From: Haloechinothrix_A salitolerans
GTDB lineage: Bacteria > Actinomycetota > Actinomycetes > Mycobacteriales > Pseudonocardiaceae
Direction: 5' to 3' (one strand)
Length of the DNA stretch: 64,000 bases
Assembly (NCBI RefSeq): GCF_039544105.1
Contig: NZ_BAABLA010000027.1
Part shown: positions 7,864-15,941 of the stretch, in pieces
Layout: each line of letters opens with the position of its first letter
How positions within the stretch are numbered: position 1 is the first letter of the stretch
The notes under the pieces: generated by a model
Databases searched by the model: none
Seen by the model: the letters and a program-made list of their open reading frames with translations, nothing else
What the model was told of the DNA's origin: nothing
Translations under genes and position numbers: made by a program

Positions 7864-8228
7864 CGGCGTTGCTTATCGCGGCGGGTGGCGCGCTCGGCGC
7901 CGTGCTGCGCTACCTCATCGATCACGCCGTGCAGCGGCGCAGCGATGGCGGCTTCCCCTACGGCACGTTGACTGTCAACGTCCTCGGCTCCGCGCTGCTC
8001 GGCCTGCTCGCTGGGCTCACCCTGGACGGCGCAAGCGGCGACGCGGTCCGCTCCCTGGTTGGCATCGGCCTGTGCGGATCGCTGACGACGTATTCGACGT
8101 TCGGCTACGAGACCGTGCGTCTGCTCACCGATGGCGCCCGGCGGCAGGCCGTGGTCAACGTCGTCGGCACGATCCTGGCGGGCTTCGCGGCGGCTGGTGC
8201 GGGCCTCTTGTTGGCGGCCGCCTTCTGA
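7860..8228 (+). CDS. crcB: Fluoride channel CrcB/Fluc subunit 2
   Basis: 122 residues from GTG 7860, overlapping the stop of subunit 1. Four TM helices, with GGALGAVLRYL, the Asn in LTVNVLGSALLG, and GSLTTYSTFGYE. Fluc channels work as antiparallel dimers; adjacent non-identical genes usually encode a heterodimer in which each subunit has a fixed topology. It ends 6 bases before the stop of the convergent peptidase gene, with no room for a separate terminator. Confidence 0.88.
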   Translation: MTALLIAAGGALGAVLRYLIDHAVQRRSDGGFPYGTLTVNVLGSALLGLLAGLTLDGASGDAVRSLVGIGLCGSLTTYSTFGYETVRLLTDGARRQAVVNVVGTILAGFAAAGAGLLLAAAF

Positions 8229-8234
8229 GACCGG

Positions 8235-10313
8235 TCAGCCCAGTTGGCGCTTGAGCCAGTCCACCTGCAGGTGCAGCAGGTTCTCCGCCACGACCTCATC
8301 GCTCGGCGTCATATGCGTCGTGCCGACCAGCGGCAGGAAATCGTGCCACTTCCCGCCAGCGAGTAGCGCCGAGGACAACCGCAGCGCGTGCGCGACGAAC
8401 ACGTTGTCGTCCGCGAGCCCGTGCACGATCAGCAGCGGACGCTCCAGGCTCGCCGCGTCGTCGATCAGCGAGTTCCGCCGGTACGACTCGGCGTTGTCGG
8501 CAGGGTGGCCGAGGTAACGCTCGGTGTAGTGCGTGTCGTACAGCGACCAGTCGGTGACCGGAGCACCCGCGACGGCGGCGTGGAAGACGTCCGGCCTGCG
8601 CAGCACCGCGAGCGCCGACAGGTAGCCGCCGTAGGACCAGCCCCGGATCGCCACCCGAGAGGTGTCCAATTCGGACCGCTCAGCGGCGACGGCGCGCAGC
8701 GCGTCCACTTGATCGGTGAGGCTGGTCTCGGCGAGGGCACCGCCGATTTCCTTCTCCCACTCCGGTCCGCGCCCCGGGCTGCCCCTACCGTCAGCGACCA
8801 GCACGGCGAAGCCCTTGTCAGCGAACCACTGCGAGGTCAGGAACGCGTTGCGGGTGGAAAGCACGCGCTGCGAGTGCGGCCCGCCATACGGGTCGAGCAG
8901 CACCGGTAGCGGCTCGTCGGACGGCTGGTACCCGGTCGGCAGCAATAGCGCACAGCGTAGGTCCCGCTCCCCCACGGTGAGCATCCGCAGATTCGGGGTA
9001 ATGCCGGGATCGGCCGTGTGGCTCGCGATCGCGGCCGACGTGCCGTCGCGCCGGACGCTGACGCGAGGCCCGGCATAGTCCAGCGACCACGACGACAGCA
9101 CGCACGTCTCGGCCGTACCCGCCCCGACGTGCACGCCGTCGCCCTCGGACAGCCGTACCACGCTGCCCGCGTCCGTGCGGTAAACATGGATCTGCGTCGG
9201 ATCGGCCTCGGAGCCGCTGAACAGAACTTCGTCGCCGACGTGTAGCACCGAGCGCACTCGCAACCCGGGGTCGGTCACTGGCTTGCCGTCGATGACCAGC
9301 CGGTAGGAGTCCTCTGATGTCTCGACCCGCACCAGCCTGCCATCCGGTGTCCAGGCGGGCACGCCAGTGATGATCTCCACCCACGCCGGGTCGGTCTCGC
9401 TGTGCACCAACGAGGTCGTTCCATCCGTGACGTCGATGGCGAGGACGTCCAGCCTGCGCTGGTCACGCGGCTGCACCGTGATCAGTGGCGGCCCTCCCGC
9501 CGACCACTGGGCCGAGACGAGGTACTCCCAGTCGCCGCGTTCGACATCCACAGTGGACCCGTCGAGTCCAATGATCCGTAGCGACACGCCGACGTTGCGC
9601 TCCCCCGCCGCCGGGTAGGCGACGGTGTTTACCGGCATGGCCGGGTTAGCCGGATCGGCGATGTTCCAGCGCGGCACGCCCGTGCTGTCGGTGCGCTGCG
9701 CCAGTACGGCGTCACCGTTCGGCGACCACCAGTACCCGCGGGAGCGGCTCATCTCCTCGGCGGCGATGAACTCCGCGACACCCCAGGTGATCTCCGCGTC
9801 GTCCTCGTCCGCGAGCACGGTGTCCGTGCCGGTGGCCAGCTCGATCACCCGCAGCGCGCCGCCCGACGCGTAGGCGACGTGTGTGCCCTGCGGGTTGAGC
9901 CTGGGATCGATGACCGCACCGGAGACGCGCTCAACCACCTTCCCGGTGGCGACGTCGACGGAGTACAACGTGCCGCCCAGCGAGAACACCGCTGTCTCGC
10001 ACGCGGTGTCGACGGCGTAGCGCACCACACCGCCGCCGGATTCCCTGCTGCGCTCGCGACGAGCGCGCTCTTCCCGCGACAGCTCTTCCTCACCGGGCAG
10101 CAGTTGTTCCGCGTCGACCAGTTTCGACTCCATCCCGCTGACGACGTCCAGCGACCAGAGGCTGTGCATGCGGTCGTAACCGCCCCCGCTGCGCAGGTAC
10201 AACACGCGCGAACCGTCTGGCGCGACCTGGAACTCCTTGGGCGCACCAAGGGTGAACCGCTGGGTACGGACGAGCCTACGAAGAAACGAGAGATCTGCTG
10301 TCACAGGGTGCAC
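8235..10313 (-). CDS. S9-family prolyl oligopeptidase (dipeptidyl peptidase IV-like)
   Basis: 692 residues from GTG 10313 (GTG 10304 is an alternative). Residues 1-430 are a beta-propeller like DPPIV_N, with EEMSRSRGYWWSPNG as in dipeptidyl peptidases. The C-terminal alpha/beta hydrolase holds the nucleophile elbow GWSYGGY (Ser about 560), the acid in GLADDN (about 635) and the His in THMT (about 667). There is no signal peptide, so it is probably cytoplasmic and cuts dipeptides, often after Pro, from peptide N-termini. It is transcribed divergently from the ornithine aminotransferase gene. Confidence 0.88.
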   Translation of the reverse strand: MHPVTADLSFLRRLVRTQRFTLGAPKEFQVAPDGSRVLYLRSGGGYDRMHSLWSLDVVSGMESKLVDAEQLLPGEEELSREERARRERSRESGGGVVRYAVDTACETAVFSLGGTLYSVDVATGKVVERVSGAVIDPRLNPQGTHVAYASGGALRVIELATGTDTVLADEDDAEITWGVAEFIAAEEMSRSRGYWWSPNGDAVLAQRTDSTGVPRWNIADPANPAMPVNTVAYPAAGERNVGVSLRIIGLDGSTVDVERGDWEYLVSAQWSAGGPPLITVQPRDQRRLDVLAIDVTDGTTSLVHSETDPAWVEIITGVPAWTPDGRLVRVETSEDSYRLVIDGKPVTDPGLRVRSVLHVGDEVLFSGSEADPTQIHVYRTDAGSVVRLSEGDGVHVGAGTAETCVLSSWSLDYAGPRVSVRRDGTSAAIASHTADPGITPNLRMLTVGERDLRCALLLPTGYQPSDEPLPVLLDPYGGPHSQRVLSTRNAFLTSQWFADKGFAVLVADGRGSPGRGPEWEKEIGGALAETSLTDQVDALRAVAAERSELDTSRVAIRGWSYGGYLSALAVLRRPDVFHAAVAGAPVTDWSLYDTHYTERYLGHPADNAESYRRNSLIDDAASLERPLLIVHGLADDNVFVAHALRLSSALLAGGKWHDFLPLVGTTHMTPSDEVVAENLLHLQVDWLKRQLG

Positions 10314-10387
10314 TCTGTCAGACGCGTGAACGGCTACGCACGACTACCAGCGCGGATCGGTGTCGCCCGCGAATAGCGTCTCGTCGG

Positions 10388-10449
10388 TGCGCAACGAATC
10401 GACGAATTTTACGGACAACTACACAACGAATCATGGCAATGCGCAACGA
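10388..10449. promoter_or_regulatory. Repeated tgcgcaacga motif in the divergent promoter region
   Basis: tgcgcaacga occurs at 10388-10397 and again at 10440-10449, and a shortened copy (acaacgaatc) at 10423-10432. The three lie in the AT-richer 180-bp gap between the peptidase and ornithine aminotransferase genes. Repeated short motifs here suggest a regulator of arginine/ornithine catabolism, for example an Lrp/AsnC-type protein, but no such gene is in the window. Confidence 0.3.
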
Positions 10450-10492
10450 TGCCCGGATGATCGAACGCCCACCGGCCGCATAATCTGGCCTC

Positions 10493-11722
10493 ATGACGAT
10501 GACCGCAGCCACCACATCGCCGCTCACGCGGGAGTTCATCGACGCCGACGAGCGGTGGTCGACGCACAACTACCACCCACTTCCCGTCGTCATCGCAGCA
10601 GCGGAGGGAGCGTGGGTCACCGACGTCGAGGGCAACCGCTACCTGGACTTCCTCGCCGGGTACTCGGCGTTGAACTTCGGACACCGGCATCCCGCGCTCG
10701 TCGAGGCCACCACCGCGCAGCTGGGCCGCGTGACGCTGACCTCGCGCGCGTTCCACCACGACCAGTTTGGCGCGTTTTGTCGCGAACTGGCCGAACTGAC
10801 CGGCACCGAGATGGTGCTACCGATGAACTCGGGCGCGGAAGCCGTCGAGTCAGCCATCAAGGTGGCACGTAAGTGGGCCTACCGGGTGAAAGGCGTGCCC
10901 GCCGACGCCGCACGGATCGTCGTCGCCAGCTCGAACTTCCACGGCCGCACCACCACCATCGTCTCGTTCTCCGACGACGAGGAGGCCCGTGCGGACTACG
11001 GCCCCTACACACCGGGATTCGTCACGGTGCCCTTCGGTGACGCCGAGGCGCTAGCCACCGCCGTCACGGACGACACCGCAGCCGTACTGCTGGAGCCGAT
11101 CCAGGGCGAAGCGGGCGTCAACGTCCCTCCGTCGGGATATTTCGCCGAGGTCAGGCGCATCTGCGACGACCGAGGTGCGCTGTTCATCGCGGACGAGATC
11201 CAGTCCGGCCTCGCCCGCACCGGGAAGCTGCTCGCGCTGGAGCACGAGGGCGTGCGGGCGGACCTGACCACACTCGGTAAGGCGCTCGGCGGCGGCATCC
11301 TCCCGGTGTCGGCTGTCGTCGGCAGCCACGACGTCTTGGGCGTGCTCCGGCCGGGTGAGCACGGCTCGACGTTCGGCGGCAACCCGCTGGCCTGCGCCGT
11401 CGGCCGCGCGGTGGTCAAGCTGCTCGCGACCGGCGAGTTCCAGCGGCGCTCGACGGAGCTGGGCGCGCACCTGCACGCCCGGCTGGATGAGCTGGTCGGC
11501 AACGGCGTGTCCGAGGTGCGCGGACGTGGCCTGTGGGCCGGGGTGGACATCGCCGAGGGCGGACTCACCGGCAGGCAGGCCGCACAGGCGCTCGCGGCCA
11601 ACGGGGTCCTGTGCAAGGAAACGCACGGCTCGACGTTGCGACTCGCGCCACCACTTGTAATCAGCAAGGACGACCTCGACCGCGGCATCGACGCCGTCGC
11701 CGACGTCGTCGCGCGCGGCTAG
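10493..11722 (+). CDS. rocD: Ornithine aminotransferase
   Basis: 409 residues from ATG 10493. Class III PLP aminotransferase; the pattern HNYHPLPVVI near residue 25, the cofactor phosphate-binding NSGAEAVESAIK (about 112-123), FHGRT, the Asp in IADEIQSGLARTG (about 234), and the PLP Lys in TLGKALGGG (Lys 263) are all present. It transfers the delta-amino group of ornithine to 2-oxoglutarate, giving glutamate semialdehyde, and connects arginine breakdown to proline and glutamate. Length is typical. It stands alone, with a hairpin terminator just downstream. Confidence 0.92.
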   Translation: MTMTAATTSPLTREFIDADERWSTHNYHPLPVVIAAAEGAWVTDVEGNRYLDFLAGYSALNFGHRHPALVEATTAQLGRVTLTSRAFHHDQFGAFCRELAELTGTEMVLPMNSGAEAVESAIKVARKWAYRVKGVPADAARIVVASSNFHGRTTTIVSFSDDEEARADYGPYTPGFVTVPFGDAEALATAVTDDTAAVLLEPIQGEAGVNVPPSGYFAEVRRICDDRGALFIADEIQSGLARTGKLLALEHEGVRADLTTLGKALGGGILPVSAVVGSHDVLGVLRPGEHGSTFGGNPLACAVGRAVVKLLATGEFQRRSTELGAHLHARLDELVGNGVSEVRGRGLWAGVDIAEGGLTGRQAAQALAANGVLCKETHGSTLRLAPPLVISKDDLDRGIDAVADVVARG

Positions 11723-11750
11723 CCGCACCACGATTCCGGGGGTCGACGGT

Positions 11751-11775
11751 GGCGCCCGCCGTGGGGGCGGGCGCC
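11751..11775 (+). terminator. Hairpin after rocD
   Basis: Perfect 10-bp arms 11751-11760 (ggcgcccgcc) and 11766-11775 with a 5-base loop, 29 bases after the rocD stop. No T-run follows, as is common in high-GC genomes. It overlaps the leader of the next gene. Confidence 0.5.
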
Positions 11776-11785
11776 GCCCACCGGA

Positions 11786-12394
11786 ATGTTGATGCGGGAT
11801 GATCGGGGCGTGCTGGTGGTTGCGGTGGTGGGCGCGCTGATCACGACGCTGATCGGGCTGCGCTACGCGGGGGATCATGAGGCGAGCGCGGTGGACGCCG
11901 CCATCGAGGACGTCCTGGTCAGCGCCGTCGGGTCTGGCGACCTGGCATGGCTGCTGGTGGCACCCTCTGAGCCGCGGGTGGTGCTACCGCTGGCGGCGCT
12001 CATCGTGGCGGTATGTCTGGTGCAGCGCCGGTGGCGCGGCGCGATGTTGGCGGCCGCCGCTCCCCTGCTAGCGGTCGCGCTCAACACCTGGGTACTCAAG
12101 CCCGCCTTCGGCAGGCTCTCCGACGGCCATCTCGCGTATCCGAGCGGCCACACCGTCAGCATCGTCACCGTCAGCGCGGTGGTCGTATTGCTGGCGCGGC
12201 CAGGGGTCGCACGGTGGGTCGTTGCCGTCGTCGGCTCGGTGGTATCGCTCGGCGTGGGCGTCGCGCTTGTCACGCTGGACTTCCACTACCCCACCGACGT
12301 CCTCGGCGGCATCGCCTTCGCGCTGACGGTGGTGCCGCTGGTGGCGTTGGCGCTGCGGCGGTTCGGACCGGAAGCAAGAACACACGGCACCTGA
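11786..12394 (+). CDS. PAP2-family membrane phosphatase
   Basis: 202 residues from ATG 11786 (ATG 11792 is an alternative). Five or six TM helices. The three phosphatase motifs are present in order: KPAFGR (about 102; the usual Arg-Pro is Arg-Leu), PSGH (about 116-119), and LDFHYPTDVLGG (about 163-174) with the catalytic His. Members remove phosphate from lipid phosphates such as undecaprenyl pyrophosphate or phosphatidic acid at the outer face of the membrane. The exact substrate is unknown. It converges with the ZapE gene 15 bases away. Confidence 0.85.
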   Translation: MLMRDDRGVLVVAVVGALITTLIGLRYAGDHEASAVDAAIEDVLVSAVGSGDLAWLLVAPSEPRVVLPLAALIVAVCLVQRRWRGAMLAAAAPLLAVALNTWVLKPAFGRLSDGHLAYPSGHTVSIVTVSAVVVLLARPGVARWVVAVVGSVVSLGVGVALVTLDFHYPTDVLGGIAFALTVVPLVALALRRFGPEARTHGT

Positions 12395-12409
12395 AGTGGG
12401 GACTCGCGC

Positions 12410-13426
12410 TCAGGCGGCGTCGCGAGCGAGCGCGGTGAGGCGGCTGATGGCGCGGAGGTACTTCTTGCGGTAACCGCCGTGCAGCATCTCGTCGGTGAAC
12501 AGCTCCGAGAGCGGTTTGCCCGAGGTCACGACGGGGATCGCGCGGTCGTAGAGCCGGTCGGCGAACGCCACCAGCCGCAGCGCGACGCCCTGATCCGGCG
12601 CGACGGTCACGTCTCGCAGGTGCACCGCGCTGACGCCATCGACGAGCGCGCCGTATTTGGACGGGTGCAGCCGTGCCAGATGTCCGCACAGCTCGTCGAA
12701 GTCATCCAGTGTGGCGTCCTCACGCGCGGCCGACGCGGTCAGCTCCTCCTCGCTGACCGGGTCCGGAGCGTCCGGGAGACCACGGTGCCGGTAGTCGGGG
12801 CCGTCGACACGCACCACGTCGAACCGCGCGGACAGCGAGTGGATCTCGCGGAGAAAGTCCTCGGCCGCGAACCGGCCCTCCCCCAACTTGTCCGGCAGGG
12901 TGTTCGACGTCGCGGCGACGTGGACGCCTACCGCCATCAACTCCCGCAGGAGCCGCGTGACGAGCATGGTGTCGCCGGGATCGTCCAGCTCGAACTCATC
13001 GATAGCCAGCAGGGTGTGGCCCGACAGCCTGCGGACGGTCTCCGCGAAACCGAGCGCGCCGACCAGGTTGGTGACCTCGACGAACGTGCCGTATGCCTTG
13101 GGGCCTGGCACCGCGTGCCACAGCGAGGCGAGCAGGTGGGTTTTACCGACGCCGAAGCCGCCGTCGAAGTACAGACCACGTGTTGCGGTGCCATCCCCGC
13201 GCGAACCACCGAGCAGCGACCGCAGCCACCCGCGCTTGCCGGAGCCCGCGCTGACGCGCTCCGCGAACGCCTGGCCCTCGGCGACGGCGGTGGCCTGGCT
13301 CGGCTCGTCCGGGTTCGGCACGTAGGTGTCGAATCGGACGACGTCGAACCGGGGCGGCGGGACGAGCGCGGCGACGAGGTCGTCCGCCGCCAGCTCTGGC
13401 ACGCGATCGATCAGCTGACCTGGCAC
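12410..13426 (-). CDS. zapE: Cell division protein ZapE (AFG1-like ATPase)
   Basis: 338 residues from ATG 13426. P-loop ATPase with Walker A GGFGVGKTH (about 89-97), Walker B LLAIDEFELDD, and the sensor region VAATSNTLPD, as in the AFG1/ZapE family. E. coli ZapE acts on the FtsZ ring and is linked to membrane protein quality control; the function in actinobacteria is inferred from family. Length is normal. The gene is divergent from the RibD-like reductase, with about 40 bases between starts. Confidence 0.88.
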   Translation of the reverse strand: MPGQLIDRVPELAADDLVAALVPPPRFDVVRFDTYVPNPDEPSQATAVAEGQAFAERVSAGSGKRGWLRSLLGGSRGDGTATRGLYFDGGFGVGKTHLLASLWHAVPGPKAYGTFVEVTNLVGALGFAETVRRLSGHTLLAIDEFELDDPGDTMLVTRLLRELMAVGVHVAATSNTLPDKLGEGRFAAEDFLREIHSLSARFDVVRVDGPDYRHRGLPDAPDPVSEEELTASAAREDATLDDFDELCGHLARLHPSKYGALVDGVSAVHLRDVTVAPDQGVALRLVAFADRLYDRAIPVVTSGKPLSELFTDEMLHGGYRKKYLRAISRLTALARDAA

Positions 13427-13468
13427 CGTCCGAGCGTAACCGCGCGGACGATGTGGTCAGATGGAACC

Positions 13469-14239
13469 GTGCATGCGCTGTGGCCCCTAACACCCGAACC
13501 GGCGTCGGATGGACCCGCACCGGCGCCCATCTCCGACGCCGACTTGGAAAGGATCTACGCCTACCCCGATGATCTCGACCGGCCATGGGTGCAGGTCAAC
13601 TTCGTCAGCTCCGCGGACGGCGCGGCAGCGCTCGGTGGGTTGTCCGAAGGGCTGTCGCACCCCGCCGACAAGCGCATCTTCGCGCTTGGCCGCGACCTCG
13701 CCGACGTCGTGCTGGTCGGTGCGGGCACCGCGACGGCGGAGCAATACACCGGGGTGAAACGCGGCGAGCGCCGTCGCGAGCGCAGGCAGCGCTTCGGGCT
13801 CGCGGCGATCCCGCCGATCGCGGTGGTCAGCGCGCGGTGTTCGCTGCCGGTTGATTGCCCACTGCTCACCGACACCCTCGTCCCGCCGATCGTGTTCACG
13901 ACCGACGCCGCGCCGCACGAGCGCCGCACCGCGCTTGCGGACGCGGGCGCGGAGGTCGTTGTCGCGGGGGACGGTCAGGTACACCTGCCGTCGGTGCTGC
14001 ATGAGCTGGGCGCGCGCGGGCTGCGGCGGGTGAACTGCGAGGGCGGCCCTCGGCTGCTCGCCAGCATGGTGGCGGGCGACCTGGTGGACCAGCTGTGCCT
14101 GACGCTCGCTCCGGTGCTGGCGGGTGCTGGCGCGGAGCGGATCGTCGCTGGCGCGGTCACCGACGTGCCGCGCGAACTGACACTGGCCTCGGTGCTCCAC
14201 GAAGACGGCTTTCTCATGCTGCGTTACCGCAGGCGGTGA
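13469..14239 (+). CDS. Pyrimidine reductase family protein (RibD C-terminal domain)
   Basis: 256 residues from GTG 13469 (VHALWPLTP); ATG 13451 would add six residues. A single RibD_C / dihydrofolate-reductase-like fold: VNFVSSADGAAAL near residue 40, DVVLVGAGTATAEQY (about 73-87) and NCEGGPRLLASM (about 186-197) mark the NADPH and substrate sites. Such stand-alone proteins are common in actinobacteria outside riboflavin operons, and their substrate is not established. The long open frame running back through zapE to 12479 is a shadow. Confidence 0.8.
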   Translation: MHALWPLTPEPASDGPAPAPISDADLERIYAYPDDLDRPWVQVNFVSSADGAAALGGLSEGLSHPADKRIFALGRDLADVVLVGAGTATAEQYTGVKRGERRRERRQRFGLAAIPPIAVVSARCSLPVDCPLLTDTLVPPIVFTTDAAPHERRTALADAGAEVVVAGDGQVHLPSVLHELGARGLRRVNCEGGPRLLASMVAGDLVDQLCLTLAPVLAGAGAERIVAGAVTDVPRELTLASVLHEDGFLMLRYRRR

Positions 14240-14311
14240 CAGTCTCACCGCGCACTCACTCCCGCCGTGCCATGCTCGAGGGAACCGGACCACAACGCGG
14301 AGGGGACGACC

Positions 14312-15889
14312 GTGGCTCGAGCTCGGCCCGGCATGCTGGGCGCGCGGACAGGAACCGCGCGGCGCGCGGTGCTGCTCGCCGCCGTGTTGCCCGCGCTGCT
14401 CGCGGGTTGCACGGTGGGGCCGTCCGACCGGCCAGCCGTGCTCGCTCGTGACGGCGGGCCACAGCCGAGCGGCACGACGTCTCGTGACGAGGCCCCGCTG
14501 CCACCGCTCGGCACGCAGAGCGATGATCTCGTGTCCTGGAACGACTGCGACCAGGGCACCCGCCGCGCGCTCGACACACCGCGGCGACGGGACGCGCGCG
14601 CGGTGCGTTACTCGTGCGCCACGATCGCCAGCACACTGGACGCGCCGCAACTCCCGGAACGTGGCGTGCTGCGGATCGCCGTCCTCAAGGCCGAGTCGGG
14701 CGGCGGCGACAAGATTCCGCTGCTCGTCGTCAACGACATCGACGGCGAACCAGGCACGGTGTTCGCGGCACGTCTCGCCGCTCAGCTGCCCGATGAGGTG
14801 CTGGAACGGTTCGCGCTCGTCGGCTTCGACCGAAGGGGGACTGGGGAGTCTAATCCGACCGACTGCGTCCCCCCAGGCGTACGTGGGGACATGCTGGGAT
14901 TCGACCCTGCCGCTACCGACCTCGACCCACTGTTCGACGCGGCGCGCGAAGCTGGCCAGGAGTGCGCACTCATCCTGAAGAACCAGCAGGGCGCGCTCGA
15001 CACCTGGCGCACCGCCGGTGACCTCGACGAGATACGGCGGCAGCTCGGCTCGCCGTTCCTGCATGTGCTCGCGCGCGGGGAGGGCTCTCGGGTGGCGCAG
15101 GCATACGCGCAGCGGTTCACCGACAAGTTGGGCAGGGTGGTGCTCGACGGCACCCCTGACCCTTCCCAGCAGGCCCAGACGGTGCTGGAGGGCAGGGCGG
15201 CCGGCGCTGAGGCGACACTGGACGCCTTCGCGCGCGACTGCCGTTCCCGGAACTGCCCGCTCGGTGACGACCCGCGTGGCGCGGTGCTACGGCTACTTGA
15301 CACGCTGCGCCAGGACGGCGCGCTGCCGCCCGGCCTCGCCGCCCGTGCGATCCTCGCCGGGCTGGGTGAGCCGGACCGCTGGTCGGCGCTGGCGAAGGCC
15401 ATCAGCGACGCGCGGGACGGCGACGTCCGACCGCTCGCCGAGTTCGTCGGGCCGCTGAGCATGGGCAACCCTTACCCCTCAGTGCTGGACGCGACGCTGG
15501 CCACGACCTGCAACGACACCGGCACCCGGCTCGCGCCGCAGCGGATCGCCGAGCTGGCCGACGACTGGCGGCAGCAGCATCCGGTGTTCGGCGGACTGCT
15601 CGCGCAGCGGTTGGTGTGGTGCAGCCAGTGGCCGGTGCGCCGGGAGCCGGTGGCCGATCCCGCGATGCGCGGCGCCCCACCGGTGCTGGTGGTCAGCACG
15701 GCGACCGACCCGCGCACCCCCGAGCTGGGCACGAAGCGCACCGCGCAGCAGATGCCGTCCTCGGTGCGGATCGGTTGGGAAGGCGCGGGACACGGGGCCG
15801 TCGGCAGGTCCGACTGCGTCACCGAGCAAGTCACCGGATTTCTTGTCGACGGGAGCGTGCCCAGTCAGGGCGTGACCTGTCCGCCGTGA
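14312..15889 (+). CDS. Tripeptidyl-aminopeptidase-like lipoprotein without the catalytic serine
   Basis: 525 residues from GTG 14312, with GGAGGGG 7 bases upstream. A lipoprotein signal ends in LLAGC (Cys 33). The fold is the alpha/beta hydrolase of secreted TAP-like peptidases: GFDRRGTGES (about 171-180), the acid in TATDPRTP and the His in GAGHGAVG are present, and the C-terminal TAP cap is recognisable. The nucleophile elbow, expected as Gly-x-Ser-x-Gly, reads ARGEG at 254-258, so Gly 256 stands where Ser should be. Either it is a non-catalytic binder or another residue serves. It is exported and anchored to the membrane outer face. Confidence 0.8.
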   Translation: MARARPGMLGARTGTARRAVLLAAVLPALLAGCTVGPSDRPAVLARDGGPQPSGTTSRDEAPLPPLGTQSDDLVSWNDCDQGTRRALDTPRRRDARAVRYSCATIASTLDAPQLPERGVLRIAVLKAESGGGDKIPLLVVNDIDGEPGTVFAARLAAQLPDEVLERFALVGFDRRGTGESNPTDCVPPGVRGDMLGFDPAATDLDPLFDAAREAGQECALILKNQQGALDTWRTAGDLDEIRRQLGSPFLHVLARGEGSRVAQAYAQRFTDKLGRVVLDGTPDPSQQAQTVLEGRAAGAEATLDAFARDCRSRNCPLGDDPRGAVLRLLDTLRQDGALPPGLAARAILAGLGEPDRWSALAKAISDARDGDVRPLAEFVGPLSMGNPYPSVLDATLATTCNDTGTRLAPQRIAELADDWRQQHPVFGGLLAQRLVWCSQWPVRREPVADPAMRGAPPVLVVSTATDPRTPELGTKRTAQQMPSSVRIGWEGAGHGAVGRSDCVTEQVTGFLVDGSVPSQGVTCPP

Positions 15890-15941
15890 CGGCCGCGCGG
15901 CAGCAGCTCGTCACCTATCGCACTGGTTACGATGCGCTCCC

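Noticed and set aside
12479..13468. Long N-terminal extension of the RibD-like reductase
   Set aside because: It is the antisense of zapE, and homologues begin near the VHALWPLTP start.
13143..15064. 525-codon minus-strand frame 13487-15064
   Set aside because: Shadow of the reductase and lipoprotein genes; Arg/His/Ala-rich with no domain.
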